Shown here: piece by piece, positions 29,472-38,629 of the stretch
Layout: every line of letters begins with the position of its first letter
Position numbering within the stretch: the first letter of the stretch is position 1
Source of the DNA: Trichomonas vaginalis G3
Lineage: Eukaryota; Parabasalia; Trichomonadida; Trichomonadidae
Assembly (NCBI RefSeq): GCF_026262505.1
Contig: NC_067206.1
Span: 18,063,319-18,127,318, forward strand
Direction: 5' to 3'
DNA: 64,000 nt
The notes under the pieces: model-generated
What the model saw: the letters and a program-made list of their open reading frames with translations, nothing else
Databases searched by the model: none
What the model was told of the DNA's origin: nothing
Position numbers and translations under genes: made by a program

Positions 29472-29957
29472 TATCTCTATACTTAACTCATTCATATACA
29501 TTTGATATCAATACCACTAATAAATTTAATATCAATACGCTAATATTCTAAAACACACCAATTTTTAACACATCATTAATCTTTTCTCAAATATCTCAAT
29601 ATACAATATATCTATATGCTATCAACGTATGGATATCATATGTATATATCAATATAATGCTTTCTAACCGATTTAACACATTTGGACACATTTTTTTGAT
29701 GTGACCAAAAATTTAATGCACTACTATAATACATATTGATACAATCTGTTACTGCTATATATACCTATATAAAGAGTTATTTCATTGTAGAAAAGAATAT
29801 TGAAATTTAATGTGATTTTAAAAATAATTATTTTATCAATAATCCAATTATGGGTCAAACTGATATATATATATGTGGGGTATATGTACTGATATATTGT
29901 ATATGTCATAGGTCAATATACATTCTATTCATAGTTGCGACCAAAGTTCCTCTCAAT

Positions 29958-30560
29958 TTATAGGCTACTTTGGTTCGGACCCAAACCTTTTCCTTCAAAA
30001 GGTGCGTAAATGAACATAAGCTCTGAACGATCTGGACTGTATTCAAAAATGAAAAGATCATCAGGACAGACATCATCATAAGTTGCTTGTATAGCGGCCA
30101 AACTATCGAATGAATCCTGAGAAAGTCTTGATGCTTTGATCTCGTTGTGTCTTGTAGCCATCATCTTTATTGCTTCTGGTGTTTGGCAGAAGAGAGTTGA
30201 AACACGTGAATCATCTGCTGGAATTTCAAGCTCTCTGAAGCAGCACAATTGTGCTTTGAAAGTAGCTCCTCCTTGACTTAAGTATCTCTTCATGTACTCT
30301 CTGTACCAGCTGGATGAGTAATGACAGCATGTTTCTTCTGATCCTGGTATGTGATGGTGTTCACTCTCTATCTCTATGATGTAATAAAGATCACCTTCAA
30401 GCATCTGTACCATAATATGTGCTGGACAACCTTTGATAGGGCATTTATATTTTACTAAATCATCTGAACCTTTTACTGTTCTCCGTCTTTAAGGAAGATT
30501 CACTTTGAGTTCTTCTCTGATGCCGATCTTAGCTAGCTCCAACCATGGGATTGCTTGCAT
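29958..30560 (-). pseudogene. MULE transposase, N-terminal half
   Basis: From MQAIPWLELAKIGIR (30560) the frame meets a TAA at 30489-30491, then continues with YKCPIKGCPAHIM and SEHHH, a C-C-H-H finger of the FLYWCH/WRKY-GCM kind usual in MULEs, through helical DNA-binding parts to FIYAPFEGKG at the edge of the inserted block. It is collinear with the catalytic half at 19624-20589. One nonsense codon plus the insertion make the gene dead. Confidence 0.75.
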
Positions 30561-30939
30561 ATTAAAAAATGATGCCGTTTTCTTTTTCCAAATTGAATTA
30601 AAGTTTGATATTATTTTGAATTTACTCAGAATCTAATTATATTTTATTTTATTAATTTTAAAAATATGAAAAAATCATTTTAGCATATTTTATTGAATTT
30701 TTCATAAATTCAAATATATTAACATATTTTCAATTTTTAAGACCAATATTTATTAATTTATAAGATGAAAGTAACAAATATAGTGGTTTATATGCAAAAA
30801 TCCGCAAGAATTAGTTAATTAAAATGTATATTTCAAAAGAAAAATATGTTTTAATGCTTTTTTACTTCACAAAGTCAAATATAGATTTTTGACACTTTAC
30901 AAAAATTTACATAACGCACTTTTGTTACCTACTCAGTTA

Positions 30940-31265
30940 GAACTTGGTGGAAGAATCGAAACAATAAAGAAGATAATTGACGCATACATTGAAAAACAAT
31001 CAATTTTGAAACCAGAAACCCCAAGTAGACCGATAAAAATGACAGACTATTTTTAATACAGAATTTGCCATATATCAGTATTTTATCCTTTCTTCTCAGC
31101 TGCAGCAATTCAGGAGACTTTACAAGGATTTGATCAAATCAATGTTAATGAAACTTTAATTCTTGAAATCTTGGATGAATACGTATTTAATTACAGTCAG
31201 ATTCCAAAAACAATCGAATTCAGTGATGAACAAAGAAAGGAAAGAGTTAATTTTAGCACTTTTAT
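30940..31265 (+). pseudogene. degenerate transposase-like fragment
   Basis: A + strand peptide LELGGRIETIKKIIDAYIEK with a later PSRPIKMT is clearly related to LELGGRWETIKK at 33365-33450. After a stop near 31055 other frames give FYPFFSAAAIQETLQGF and EFSDEQRKERVNFS. I read this as a remnant of an HTH-type transposon protein family; the family is not identified. Confidence 0.35.
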
Positions 31266-32485
31266 GCTAGGTCCGAACCAAATTAGCCTATAAATTGAGA
31301 GGAACTTTGGTCGCAACTATGAATAGAATGTATATTGACCTATGACATATACAATATATCAGTACATATACCCCATATATATATATCACTTTGACCCATA
31401 ATTGCATTATTTGGAAAATTCAATTCTAAAGCATAAAACATTAAAACATATGTAAAAACTTAATATTAAGTGAACTCTAGAATACAGTTAGTTTTTTTAG
31501 TTGGTGATGATATGGTTTATATATTTTTATGAAAAATTGGTTTAGATGATTTGACTCTGAAAAAAAATTTACGATTGAAAAGAAGTGAGAATATTTTTAA
31601 AGTTGAATCGATATTATAATGTTGTGATATGTAATTATACAATGTTTTTAAAATCGATTGAAGAATTTTTTGAATAAAATTGTGTTTTTCAAGAAAAGAG
31701 GTTACAGTAGTAGGGCTATCGTCATAGTCATCCTTTAACAGATTACAGTTGTATATATAATCTTTTTTCTCTAAGGATTATATATAAAATACCCTCACTA
31801 AAAGGTACCCCCACTTTTAACCTTAAATTGTCGTGAATTAAGGGTGTATTTAAACGCCTATAAGTCCAGCTATGTTGGATGATAATTTAAAAGCATACAT
31901 TGATATGTTTGTATAGGATGAGAATAATATTTTCACCAATACATATTTAGATTATCCTGAAAAATGTTTGAAGATATTTTGAATTAAAAATCAAAGTTGT
32001 TAATTCAAAGTTATACTTTAACAGTCAAATATGTACTTAAAAATAATCGATTTCCTACCAGAAAACTCTTATGTTAAATTGTTAAATTTCAATGCTCAAA
32101 AACTGTTAATGAAAACTTCTTGCTAATCTAAGAATGAACTCAGATAGTCATGTGTAAAAACATATCCAATTATAAATCATTTTCGTCTGTATCATTTTGA
32201 GATTCGAAATGTATCTTTATCATAAAGTTCAAAATGAGGTCTAATATAACTCAAACAATAAATTATATGGAAAATCCTTATTGAATCAACTATTAATTTT
32301 CAGAAATTTATCTAATAAATAAATTCAACATTTCAACTTTTGTACATTGAACTCTTAAAGTGATAAAAATTGCTTCTAAAATAAAAATAATGCTATATTA
32401 AATAACAACAAGATTTAATAAAGAGGTAACAATAAAGAAGTGTAACAAAATATAACAATAAATATATATAATGATCATTTTTTTT

Positions 32486-32639
32486 GTCCTGGGAAAAAAG
32501 TTTTAAAGGGGCAAGAGACCCTAATAGGGCCTAGGACCTGTAATAAAAAGGGGAAAAAGACCCTAAAAAAGGGCAACGGACCTGTAAATAAGGGGGGAGA
32601 ACTATAGTCCCCCCGAAAAAAGAGTAAAAAAAACAGGAC
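32486..32639. repeat. purine-rich block bounded by GTCCTG / CAGGAC
   Basis: A 154 bp stretch with long A and G runs, three AGACCCTAA / GGACCTGTAA segments, and GGGGGGAGAACTATAGTCCC hairpin. The ends are inverse (GTCCTG at 32486, CAGGAC at 32634). Its composition differs sharply from the flanks. Confidence 0.6.
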
Positions 32640-32669
32640 ATAGGTTAGAGACAGTGATGGTTAAATTCG

Positions 32670-32837
32670 ATTTTTGCTCCACTCTATATGATAGAAGTGG
32701 AGTAGCGACGGGCGGAAGTACTTTTTTATTAATTTTGTTAATAAATTTGCAAATTTATGATTAAAACTATGAACTCTTACAATATTTGTAATTTTGCTCC
32801 ACTTCTATATGATAGAAGTGGAGTAGCGATGGGCGGA
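32670..32837. repeat. two copies of a CTCCACTTCTAT hairpin
   Basis: TTGCTCCACT...ATAGAAGTGGAGTAGCG occurs at 32674-32715 and again at 32794-32837, each followed by a GGGCGGA motif. Copies are about 122 bases apart and nearly identical. Confidence 0.75.
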
Positions 32838-33253
32838 GATCTTAATATGTCGACACTTAAGCGAAATAATATGTTTCTATACTTTATTTTTTATCTAAAT
32901 AAAATCAATAAAATAATCCCTACATAAAATATAAAATCTAAAAATAGTTTAAACGTATGAGGGAATTTCCCTGTCAGAAAAAATACTTTACAAAATGGGT
33001 GTCAGATTTTTGCGCAACTTTGTTACTCTCCTGTTCTAACTGAAGAAATGTAATTGGAAATTCAAAGTAAAGTTTCATGTAAATAACCCCTTTGGAATTT
33101 ACAATTGATTAAAAACTAACCATTTTGACTTTGTACCAGCTATTGGTACGAGGCCGCCAAGTAGAAAGCTAAGTTCTCAAAACAAATTACATAATAAAAA
33201 TTGTGTAGTTTACAAAATTTACAATAATAAAAATGAAAAGCAAACTTTAAGCA

Positions 33254-33660
33254 ATGCAAAGTTATGCTTTGCGCGATGTAAGGATATCAAATATTCTAGA
33301 TTCCTATTCGAAGAGGGTTATATACTTAAAAGTTTTTTTTGAATTACCTATAACAATTATCAGATTGGAACTAGGTGGCAGATGGGAAACAATAAAAAAG
33401 TCATTGATGGTTATATTTACAATCATGCATTATGGGAACCTAAACTTCCAGGACGACCACAAAAAATTACTACAGTAATCATAATTAAAGTGAGCCAGAT
33501 TGCAATATTTTATCCTTTTGTTATAGTTCCAAAAATAAAAGAAGTAATGCATTCTTATTATGGAGCACTTCCAAAAACCAAGTTTGTTAATGTCCAAATG
33601 AAAATAAAAGGGCAAGAGGTATATAGTGACCATATATACCTCTTATCATTTCATTTTCCT
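33254..33660 (+). pseudogene. second degenerate transposase-like fragment
   Basis: Across two frames the peptide reads LPITIIRLELGGRWETIKK, then VIDGYIYNHALWEPKLPGRP, QKIT, and SYYGALPKTKFVNVQMK. It matches the fragment at 30940 in its first part. The LPGRPxKIT segment looks like the linker after a helix-turn-helix. No catalytic residues can be assigned. Confidence 0.4.
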
Positions 33661-33720
33661 TAATAATGGGAGAAATTTTAGCCGAATGTTAAATTATTCG
33701 GAATTGCAGTTAGTATCCCT

Positions 33721-33761
33721 ATCTTGGGTATGGTGGCACTACGCTCCACCCCACCCAAGAT
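33721..33761. repeat. hairpin at the left Maverick junction
   Basis: ATCTTGGGTATGGTGG pairs with CCACCCCACCCAAGAT around a nine-base loop. It could be a rho-independent-like structure by shape only; in a eukaryote I interpret it as a repeat edge. Confidence 0.6.
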
Positions 33762-33916
33762 AACGGTTTGACACTTTACAAAACCGCTAACGTATATTTT
33801 ACAACACAAACACTAACTTAACCTTAAACATTTACAAAGCCGCCAACCACTTCACCTCACTAACGTTTTCGCTAACGACTTCACTAATGAAAAAATAAAC
33901 GTTCCCACTAATGTTC

Positions 33917-34243
33917 TCATTTACAAAAGTATTGCAGCGCTTCCCATTGCTGTGCTTCACACAATAGTTCATATTCTTCAGTATCCTTGCTGTCACTCCA
34001 ATCGTCAGAGTCAAAGTCACTGTCAAAATGAATGTATGTAAGTTTTGACAAAGCTAATGAAACACGCTTACCGTTTGTATCTATTGCTTTTATATATCTC
34101 CCATTATGTTTGTTGTCATAAACGCTCAAACTAACTTTACCCTTTCTCCCTCGTATCTGATAGAATGTATTTTCACGAGGAACGAAGAACAAGTTCTTGA
34201 ACTCATGATCGTTGTAGTTTGTTATCTCAATAGTTTTCGTCAT
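33917..34243 (-). CDS. stand-alone copy of the HNH-associated C-terminal module
   Basis: The start is taken at MTKTIEITNYND (34243). Residues 1-65 match the last third of the HNH gene at 5993-6577 (TIEIT, a Tyr/Phe-rich strand pair, then DTNGKRVSLALSKL against DTDGKNVQILLNKF). An acidic tail (DSDFDSDDWSDSKDTEE) replaces the end. The nuclease core is absent, so this is either a truncated gene or an independent small protein. Confidence 0.6.
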   Translation of the reverse strand: MTKTIEITNYNDHEFKNLFFVPRENTFYQIRGRKGKVSLSVYDNKHNGRYIKAIDTNGKRVSLALSKLTYIHFDSDFDSDDWSDSKDTEEYELLCEAQQWEALQYFCK

Positions 34244-34397
34244 TACATCCAAAATAAAATAAAAAATTATTTAAAAAATAAACTTTAAAAATTTATAAAA
34301 AATCAGCCATTAGAACAGTCAGTCAGTCAATCAGTCAGTGACTGTTCTACAAAAATATTTCATACACGACAAAAATAATTTTGAAGTTTACTCCTCT

Positions 34398-34931
34398 TCA
34401 TTGTTTTATAACTTTCTTCCTTGGTTTCTTTTTAGTTGCTTTCTTAACATCTGTCTCCAACTTGACTGTCTTTCTTCTTCGTCCGTAATGATACCAATTA
34501 CTTCCACCAGTCAATGGGTCAAATGGTCGTTCATAAGGGTTTCCATACATTCCATAAGGTCCGTATGGATAAACCGCTGGAAGTTGTGGAGAAGAAACAT
34601 TTTCTTTAGTTCCATCGAATCTATTTAAATGCATTGTTTCACCTTTCATCTGGTCATTAAAGTCTTTTGCGTGTTTTGCAAACTCATCGTCCTTTCCTAA
34701 AGCATTTTCTGACTCAGTCGCAACCAAATTGGATGCTTTATTTATGAGCCCTATTTTATTTAATCTTAACTTCTTTGCAACCCAGCCTCCAATCTTCCCT
34801 TTATTTGCATCTAATGTCTTCGAAACTCTTCCTCCACTCATTTTATTTACTACGTCATAAGCTCCAAGTGCTTTTGCTCCAAATGCTAATGCTTTTGTTC
34901 CCATTGCGCCTAAAGCTGCCCAAGCTACCAT
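34398..34931 (-). CDS. Ala/Gly-rich N-terminus, basic C-terminus: virion core or membrane-active candidate
   Basis: 177 codons. It starts MVAWAALGAMGTKALAFGAK, an alanine-rich helix, has a Tyr/Pro-rich middle (YPYGPYGMYGNPYERP) and a strongly basic end (KKATKKKPRKKVIKQ). The design resembles small core proteins of adenovirus-like particles combining a membrane-active helix and a DNA-binding tail. No homology is claimed. It abuts the gene at 34932-35156 with no gap, so co-transcription is likely. Confidence 0.55.
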   Translation of the reverse strand: MVAWAALGAMGTKALAFGAKALGAYDVVNKMSGGRVSKTLDANKGKIGGWVAKKLRLNKIGLINKASNLVATESENALGKDDEFAKHAKDFNDQMKGETMHLNRFDGTKENVSSPQLPAVYPYGPYGMYGNPYERPFDPLTGGSNWYHYGRRRKTVKLETDVKKATKKKPRKKVIKQ

Positions 34932-35156
34932 TTACACCATATTAAAATCATCTCTCTTCAATATTATCTCATAAAAGTTCTCATTACTGGAGAAAGTCAA
35001 TGAAACATAAACATTCTCACGGGCTTCACCCTCACCGCTTTGCGGTCTATCTAACTTCTTTCTTACCTCATCTATTCGCTTCAAAATGTCTGAACAATTG
35101 CTAACATCTTCTACAACAGTTATTTCATCATGAATGACTTTCAAGAGCAAACTCAT
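34932..35156 (-). CDS. small Maverick protein, unknown
   Basis: 74 codons, beta-rich (MSLLLKVIHDEITVVEDV) with an ENVYVSLTFSSNENFYEIIL strand pair. It starts at ATTAAATG immediately after the YPxRW family gene stop. No family recognised. Confidence 0.5.
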   Translation of the reverse strand: MSLLLKVIHDEITVVEDVSNCSDILKRIDEVRKKLDRPQSGEGEARENVYVSLTFSSNENFYEIILKRDDFNMV

Positions 35157-36420
35157 TTAATATGCTATTAAAATCATCTCAATAATGAGTCCATCCTTTC
35201 CGTCTTTGGGTAGCACAACATCTTTCATTGAAGAAGGTTCGACAAGTCTTATGTTAAACTTACTGACAAAGTTTGTTATACTATAATGCTTCGGCGGCGA
35301 ATACATATAGTTTGAAAGACATAATATAGATTCTTCAGCAAATTCACTTATACTGGATTTTATAACAATGTTTTCACGAGACCAAATGCCACCAATTGAC
35401 AATCTTGTAAGCAATCCTGCTGAACCTTCTACTGTAAACGTCGATGGTAACATTCCACGAAGGTCATCTATTGACATCTTTGAGTCACTGAATTTAAAGA
35501 TTTTCTTAAAGCAATCGTCATTATCTAACCATGCAATAGCTTTGAAGTTTTCATTCGAATATACATCTGCTTCATTAAATGTAAATCCTGACTTCTTTGC
35601 AGAGACGACTTTAAAATCTATTGCATTTGTTTCAAAATTATATGCTATGCTAACTTCTGAAGAGAGAGTGTGCAAAACGTCCCCACTTTTTGAGAGGGAC
35701 GTTTTGCAAAATTTTTTCTTTCATCCATAGAAGATTATTGGAAGATGATAGATCTATACATGATATTATATTATGTATCTACATTGTGTCCATAACAAAA
35801 TTATATTGCAGGCTTTTCATTCTGGGATTCCTTCGCTTCGCTCGGAGTCCCAGAATGAAAACCCTGCTTTTTTCAAATCAAAAAACTAACTTTTGCTCTT
35901 TCAGGTCAAATCAGCAAGACACTCCTATATAGGTGTTAGATATATTATCAAACTGAAATGAAACTTTCCAGATCTGTTTATAAAATTATTTTGCAAAACG
36001 TCCCTCTCAAAAAGTGGGAACGTTTTGCAATGTTTCTTCTGAAGGTAATGGATGCCCTTCCGCAGTCAGTTGTTCTCTCACTACCGTTTGAAGCTTTGTA
36101 TTAAAAACTTTCATGTCATCTCCTGTATCTAAGTTCACATACACAGCAACAGGGAAACTATCTTGCTTCTTTGTTTCATCATTATATCTCAAAACATTAA
36201 AGTTCTTCAATAATATTGTCCTTCCTGCTGGAATACTTCGAACCTGTCTGATTTCAATAGCTTTCTCACCTCCTACATACTCTACCCAGTGTCTTGGATA
36301 TTCATAAGTATACTGACTTTCTTGAATTTTGGTTGGTTTCATCATAACATGTTCATAGTATATCTTTATACTCTTGTCAGTTAGACTCGGTGCTATGTTC
36401 TGAATATTTCTGACTTGCAT
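35157..36420 (-). pseudogene. YPxRW family structural-type gene interrupted by a MITE
   Basis: The N-terminal part 36420-36030 (start MQVRNIQNIAPS) has YTYEYPRHWVEYVGGEKAIE and IRQVRSIPAG; the C-terminal part 35674-35157 has ESILCLSNYMYSPPKHYS and ends LIIEMILIAY. Together about 300 residues, like the 286 residues of the intact family member at 5107-5967, with the same order of landmarks. The two parts are in register across the 351 bp MITE plus a 4 bp duplication. The gap to the ATPase start is only 16 bases, so both use a shared divergent promoter. Confidence 0.75.
35675..36025. mobile_element. 351 bp MITE with hairpin ends and TGCA duplication
   Basis: The ends are AAACGTCCCCACTTTTTGAG and its near-exact inverse, about 33 bases; each end is itself an inverted repeat (AACGTCCC with GGGACGTT). 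TGCA occurs at both junctions (35671-35674, 36026-36029) and once in the empty site inferred from the reading frame. A central hairpin TTTTCATTCTGGGA / TCCCAGAATGAAAA sits at 35814-35862. No ORF. The structure suits a non-autonomous transposon. Confidence 0.85.
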
Positions 36421-36436
36421 TTTTAATGGAGATAAA

Positions 36437-37324
36437 ATGAAGCATTTAATACATGACGTAGATGAAGACATGAATGAAACTACAGACAAACTTAACTCTT
36501 CTCTCATTCTTCCTTTCAGTAAGGACTATGAGTTCTGTTCAAATGGTGTTTATTTCTATTGTGGAAAGATGGGCTCAGGTAAGACATTTAATCTTATTCG
36601 TCATATACTCATAACAGAGCGTTTAGGAAACGACTCTTACTATGACCAAATCATTATATCCGCAACTTCAGACTCTATGGACTCAACAGCGAAAACATTT
36701 ATGTCAAAAGTTCAAGCCTCTGTCGTTAAAGTTCCAGACAGTAAACTCATTGAATTTCTTCAACGTTACATTCGACGTAAGAGAAAATATTATGCCATCG
36801 TAGAGTTCATACAGTCAGGAATGCAAAAGACTTCAGAAGAGATGGAAAGAATTATTGACAAACACCACTTACGTCAGTACTCAGGAGTTTACGATATGAA
36901 ACGACTGACAAACTACATTCTATCAAAACTTTCAAAATACCCCTTCAAAAAGTATCCTTCAAACATTCTGCTCGTTTGTGACGACTTCGCCGGAAAAGGT
37001 TTAGTTTCAAAGCCTGACTCACCATTAGCGAACATCATAACTAAAGTCAGACATTACCACTTAACTGTAGCAATACTTATGCAAACATGGAGGTTTTTAG
37101 CTTTAAACATAAAACATCTCATAACTGACTTCGTTATCTTTCAAGGTTTCTCACGCTATGACATTGAACTCATTTGGAAACAGTCATGTATAACATTACC
37201 TTTTGAAGAAATTTGGGAAGCATATAAGTCTCTCATCTCTCCTCGTTCATACCTCGAGATTCATATCATGACTAATACCATTAAAGTCAAAAATATTCCA
37301 TGGGAACGACCAACATTGTTTTAA
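36437..37324 (+). CDS. genome-packaging ATPase (A32/FtsK-HerA type)
   Basis: 295 codons, a normal size for the Maverick ATPase. Walker A is YCGKMGSGKTFNLIRH (about residues 41-56), Walker B is ILLVCDDFAGKG (about 180-191), followed by a sensor region LTVAILMQTWRFL. Related proteins in Polintons, adintoviruses and large DNA viruses pump DNA into capsids. The frame is intact. It is one of the few + strand genes of this fragment and lies beside the structural genes. Confidence 0.92.
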   Translation: MKHLIHDVDEDMNETTDKLNSSLILPFSKDYEFCSNGVYFYCGKMGSGKTFNLIRHILITERLGNDSYYDQIIISATSDSMDSTAKTFMSKVQASVVKVPDSKLIEFLQRYIRRKRKYYAIVEFIQSGMQKTSEEMERIIDKHHLRQYSGVYDMKRLTNYILSKLSKYPFKKYPSNILLVCDDFAGKGLVSKPDSPLANIITKVRHYHLTVAILMQTWRFLALNIKHLITDFVIFQGFSRYDIELIWKQSCITLPFEEIWEAYKSLISPRSYLEIHIMTNTIKVKNIPWERPTLF

Positions 37325-37722
37325 AGTTTAACCTTCAATTGACTGATGGTAAACAAATTCCATGCATCTCTGTCGCCATTTCTGTTAATATTTTTGCTGT
37401 CATTCATATCATCCACTTCTCCATCCGTTAACTTTTGAGGATATGTGTTAGAATAGCTGTTCTTAAATGAAGGCTTTTCACCTTTGAGTGCATAAACTCT
37501 ATAACTTTCTGCATACTTTATGTTTGAACCTCCTGAGCCATCATTGACATAAATTTTTATAGGCTTCCACCCTTTGTTCATATTCCTGCATCTTCCCTTT
37601 GCTCTTTTGTTCAGTAGTTCTACATCTTTATACACAGCTCCTGTCTCAGTGAATTCAACAATATTTTCATTCGTTAGCTTTACATTCAAACCCTTGTCGA
37701 GTATATTGTTCATTTCATACAT
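37321..37722 (-). CDS. unknown Maverick protein
   Basis: The start is placed at MYEMNNILDKGLNV (37722), leaving 25 bases to the divergent gene at 37748. About 133 residues, beta-rich in the middle (WKPIKIYVNDGSGGSNI) and disordered near the end. It overlaps the ATPase stop codon by four bases. No family recognised. Confidence 0.5.
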   Translation of the reverse strand: MYEMNNILDKGLNVKLTNENIVEFTETGAVYKDVELLNKRAKGRCRNMNKGWKPIKIYVNDGSGGSNIKYAESYRVYALKGEKPSFKNSYSNTYPQKLTDGEVDDMNDSKNINRNGDRDAWNLFTISQLKVKL

Positions 37723-37747
37723 ATAAAAGGTTTTTATTCTATATGAA

Positions 37748-38362
37748 ATGAGAAGCAAATCCATCTTAGCTGGTGCCGTAAATGTTCCAATTGAACCAAC
37801 ATCAAATGTTGACTCACGAACAACAAACAATATTGTCATAAAGAACTATAGTTCAGAATGTTTGAAAGAAAAGGAGCCAGAACTTAAGTCGGTGAATTTA
37901 AACACAGCTTCAAACGCTAACGCTACATCAGATGTTAAGTTAGAGTATCCACCATTAGACCAAGTTCTTTCAAGAGAAGCCAACGACAACCCTTACACAA
38001 ATGTTCAAACAAATCCTTCAGATAACGTAGACCATTACCTTCTTCAGTTATATCAAACTATCTTACTCAAAGACAATAAGAAACTTTTGACAAATCTTAT
38101 AAGCAAGAACCAAATAATTCTAACAAAGGAGGACCTTGAAAATGTTATATCACGAATAACAGGAAAACAATGTGTCATTGACTATCTCGACCCTGAAATC
38201 GAATGCTGTGGTCAAACACCAATATTCATGAAAATAGGTAACATCCGCATCATTGAAACGCCAGGTACTCCAGGAGTTGAGTTTAAGTATAGATATTCGA
38301 ACGAGTATACAAAACTATCTACTGACTATAAGCTTTGTTTGAAATATGTTTTAGTAAATTAA
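37748..38362 (+). CDS. unknown Maverick protein with disordered N-terminal half
   Basis: 204 codons. Residues 1-100 are Asn/Ser/Thr-rich and likely flexible, then a helical segment (DHYLLQLYQTILLKDNKKLL) and a beta-rich end (GNIRIIETPGTPGVEFKYRY). Divergent partner of 37321-37722. Intact. Function unknown; position among virion genes suggests a structural or maturation role. Confidence 0.55.
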   Translation: MRSKSILAGAVNVPIEPTSNVDSRTTNNIVIKNYSSECLKEKEPELKSVNLNTASNANATSDVKLEYPPLDQVLSREANDNPYTNVQTNPSDNVDHYLLQLYQTILLKDNKKLLTNLISKNQIILTKEDLENVISRITGKQCVIDYLDPEIECCGQTPIFMKIGNIRIIETPGTPGVEFKYRYSNEYTKLSTDYKLCLKYVLVN

Positions 38363-38386
38363 AGCAGTCAGTCAGTCAAAAAAATT

Positions 38387-38629
38387 TCAAGTTAACAACT
38401 TATAGTATCTGTCCAACACTTCTTCAACAGTATCGAACTCATCTTCATAATACAAACCTAATCTTATTGACTTGGTGCAGTTCTCACTAACACAATATTT
38501 TTCTGTTCTCTTGACTGACATAACTAACTCATTTGTTTCATCAAACAGCAACAACCAAAGTTCATGACCTAATACATAACATTCATACTTTATATTTTTA
38601 GCTCTGAGTTCTCTTGTAAGCTGTTGCAT
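38387..38629 (-). CDS. small Maverick protein, unknown
   Basis: 80 codons (MQQLTRELRAKNIKYECYVL) with two cysteines near each other (CVSENC). It overlaps the 3' end of the penton-like gene by 40 bases. TTTTTAGATAATATTAA abuts its ATG, the structural-class motif. Confidence 0.5.
   Translation of the reverse strand: MQQLTRELRAKNIKYECYVLGHELWLLLFDETNELVMSVKRTEKYCVSENCTKSIRLGLYYEDEFDTVEEVLDRYYKLLT

Larger units (their letters stand above)
20575..29975. mobile_element. 9.4 kb terminal-inverted-repeat block inserted in the MULE gene
   Basis: The left edge reads ACCAAAGTAGCC followed by AAATTGAGAGGAA and TTTGGTC; the right edge at 29940-29975 is the inverse with small changes. Both MULE halves face these edges. 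Inside are two 1.3 kb inverted arms (21077-22387, 28160-29471) and a hAT element. No transposase of its own is seen once the hAT is removed, so it is likely non-autonomous. I could not define a target-site duplication at the outer edges, so exact ends are uncertain by about 15 bases. Confidence 0.6.
29836..31418. repeat. inverted pair of about 147-base ends around the MULE N-terminal half
   Basis: The left arm 29836-29982 (from AATCCAATTATGGGTCAAA to CTACTTTGGTTCGGA) is matched in inverse by 31272-31418 (TCCGAACCAAATTAGCC to TTTGACCCATAATTGCATT). Both contain AAATTGAGAGGAACTTTGGT. The 1.29 kb between holds the MULE N-terminal half and a transposase-like fragment. A third, more diverged copy of the end motif is at 20580-20610. 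Confidence 0.8.
31419..33240. other. gene-free AT-rich region with small structured repeats
   Basis: No gene found. It contains a half copy of the 27389 hairpin (AAGAAAAGAGGTTACAGTAG at 31691), a purine-rich block at 32486-32639, and a duplicated hairpin at 32670-32837. Confidence 0.5.

Noticed and set aside
33430-33633. 67-codon minus-strand ORF
   Set aside because: It is antisense to the transposase-like fragment on the + strand, which has better protein character.
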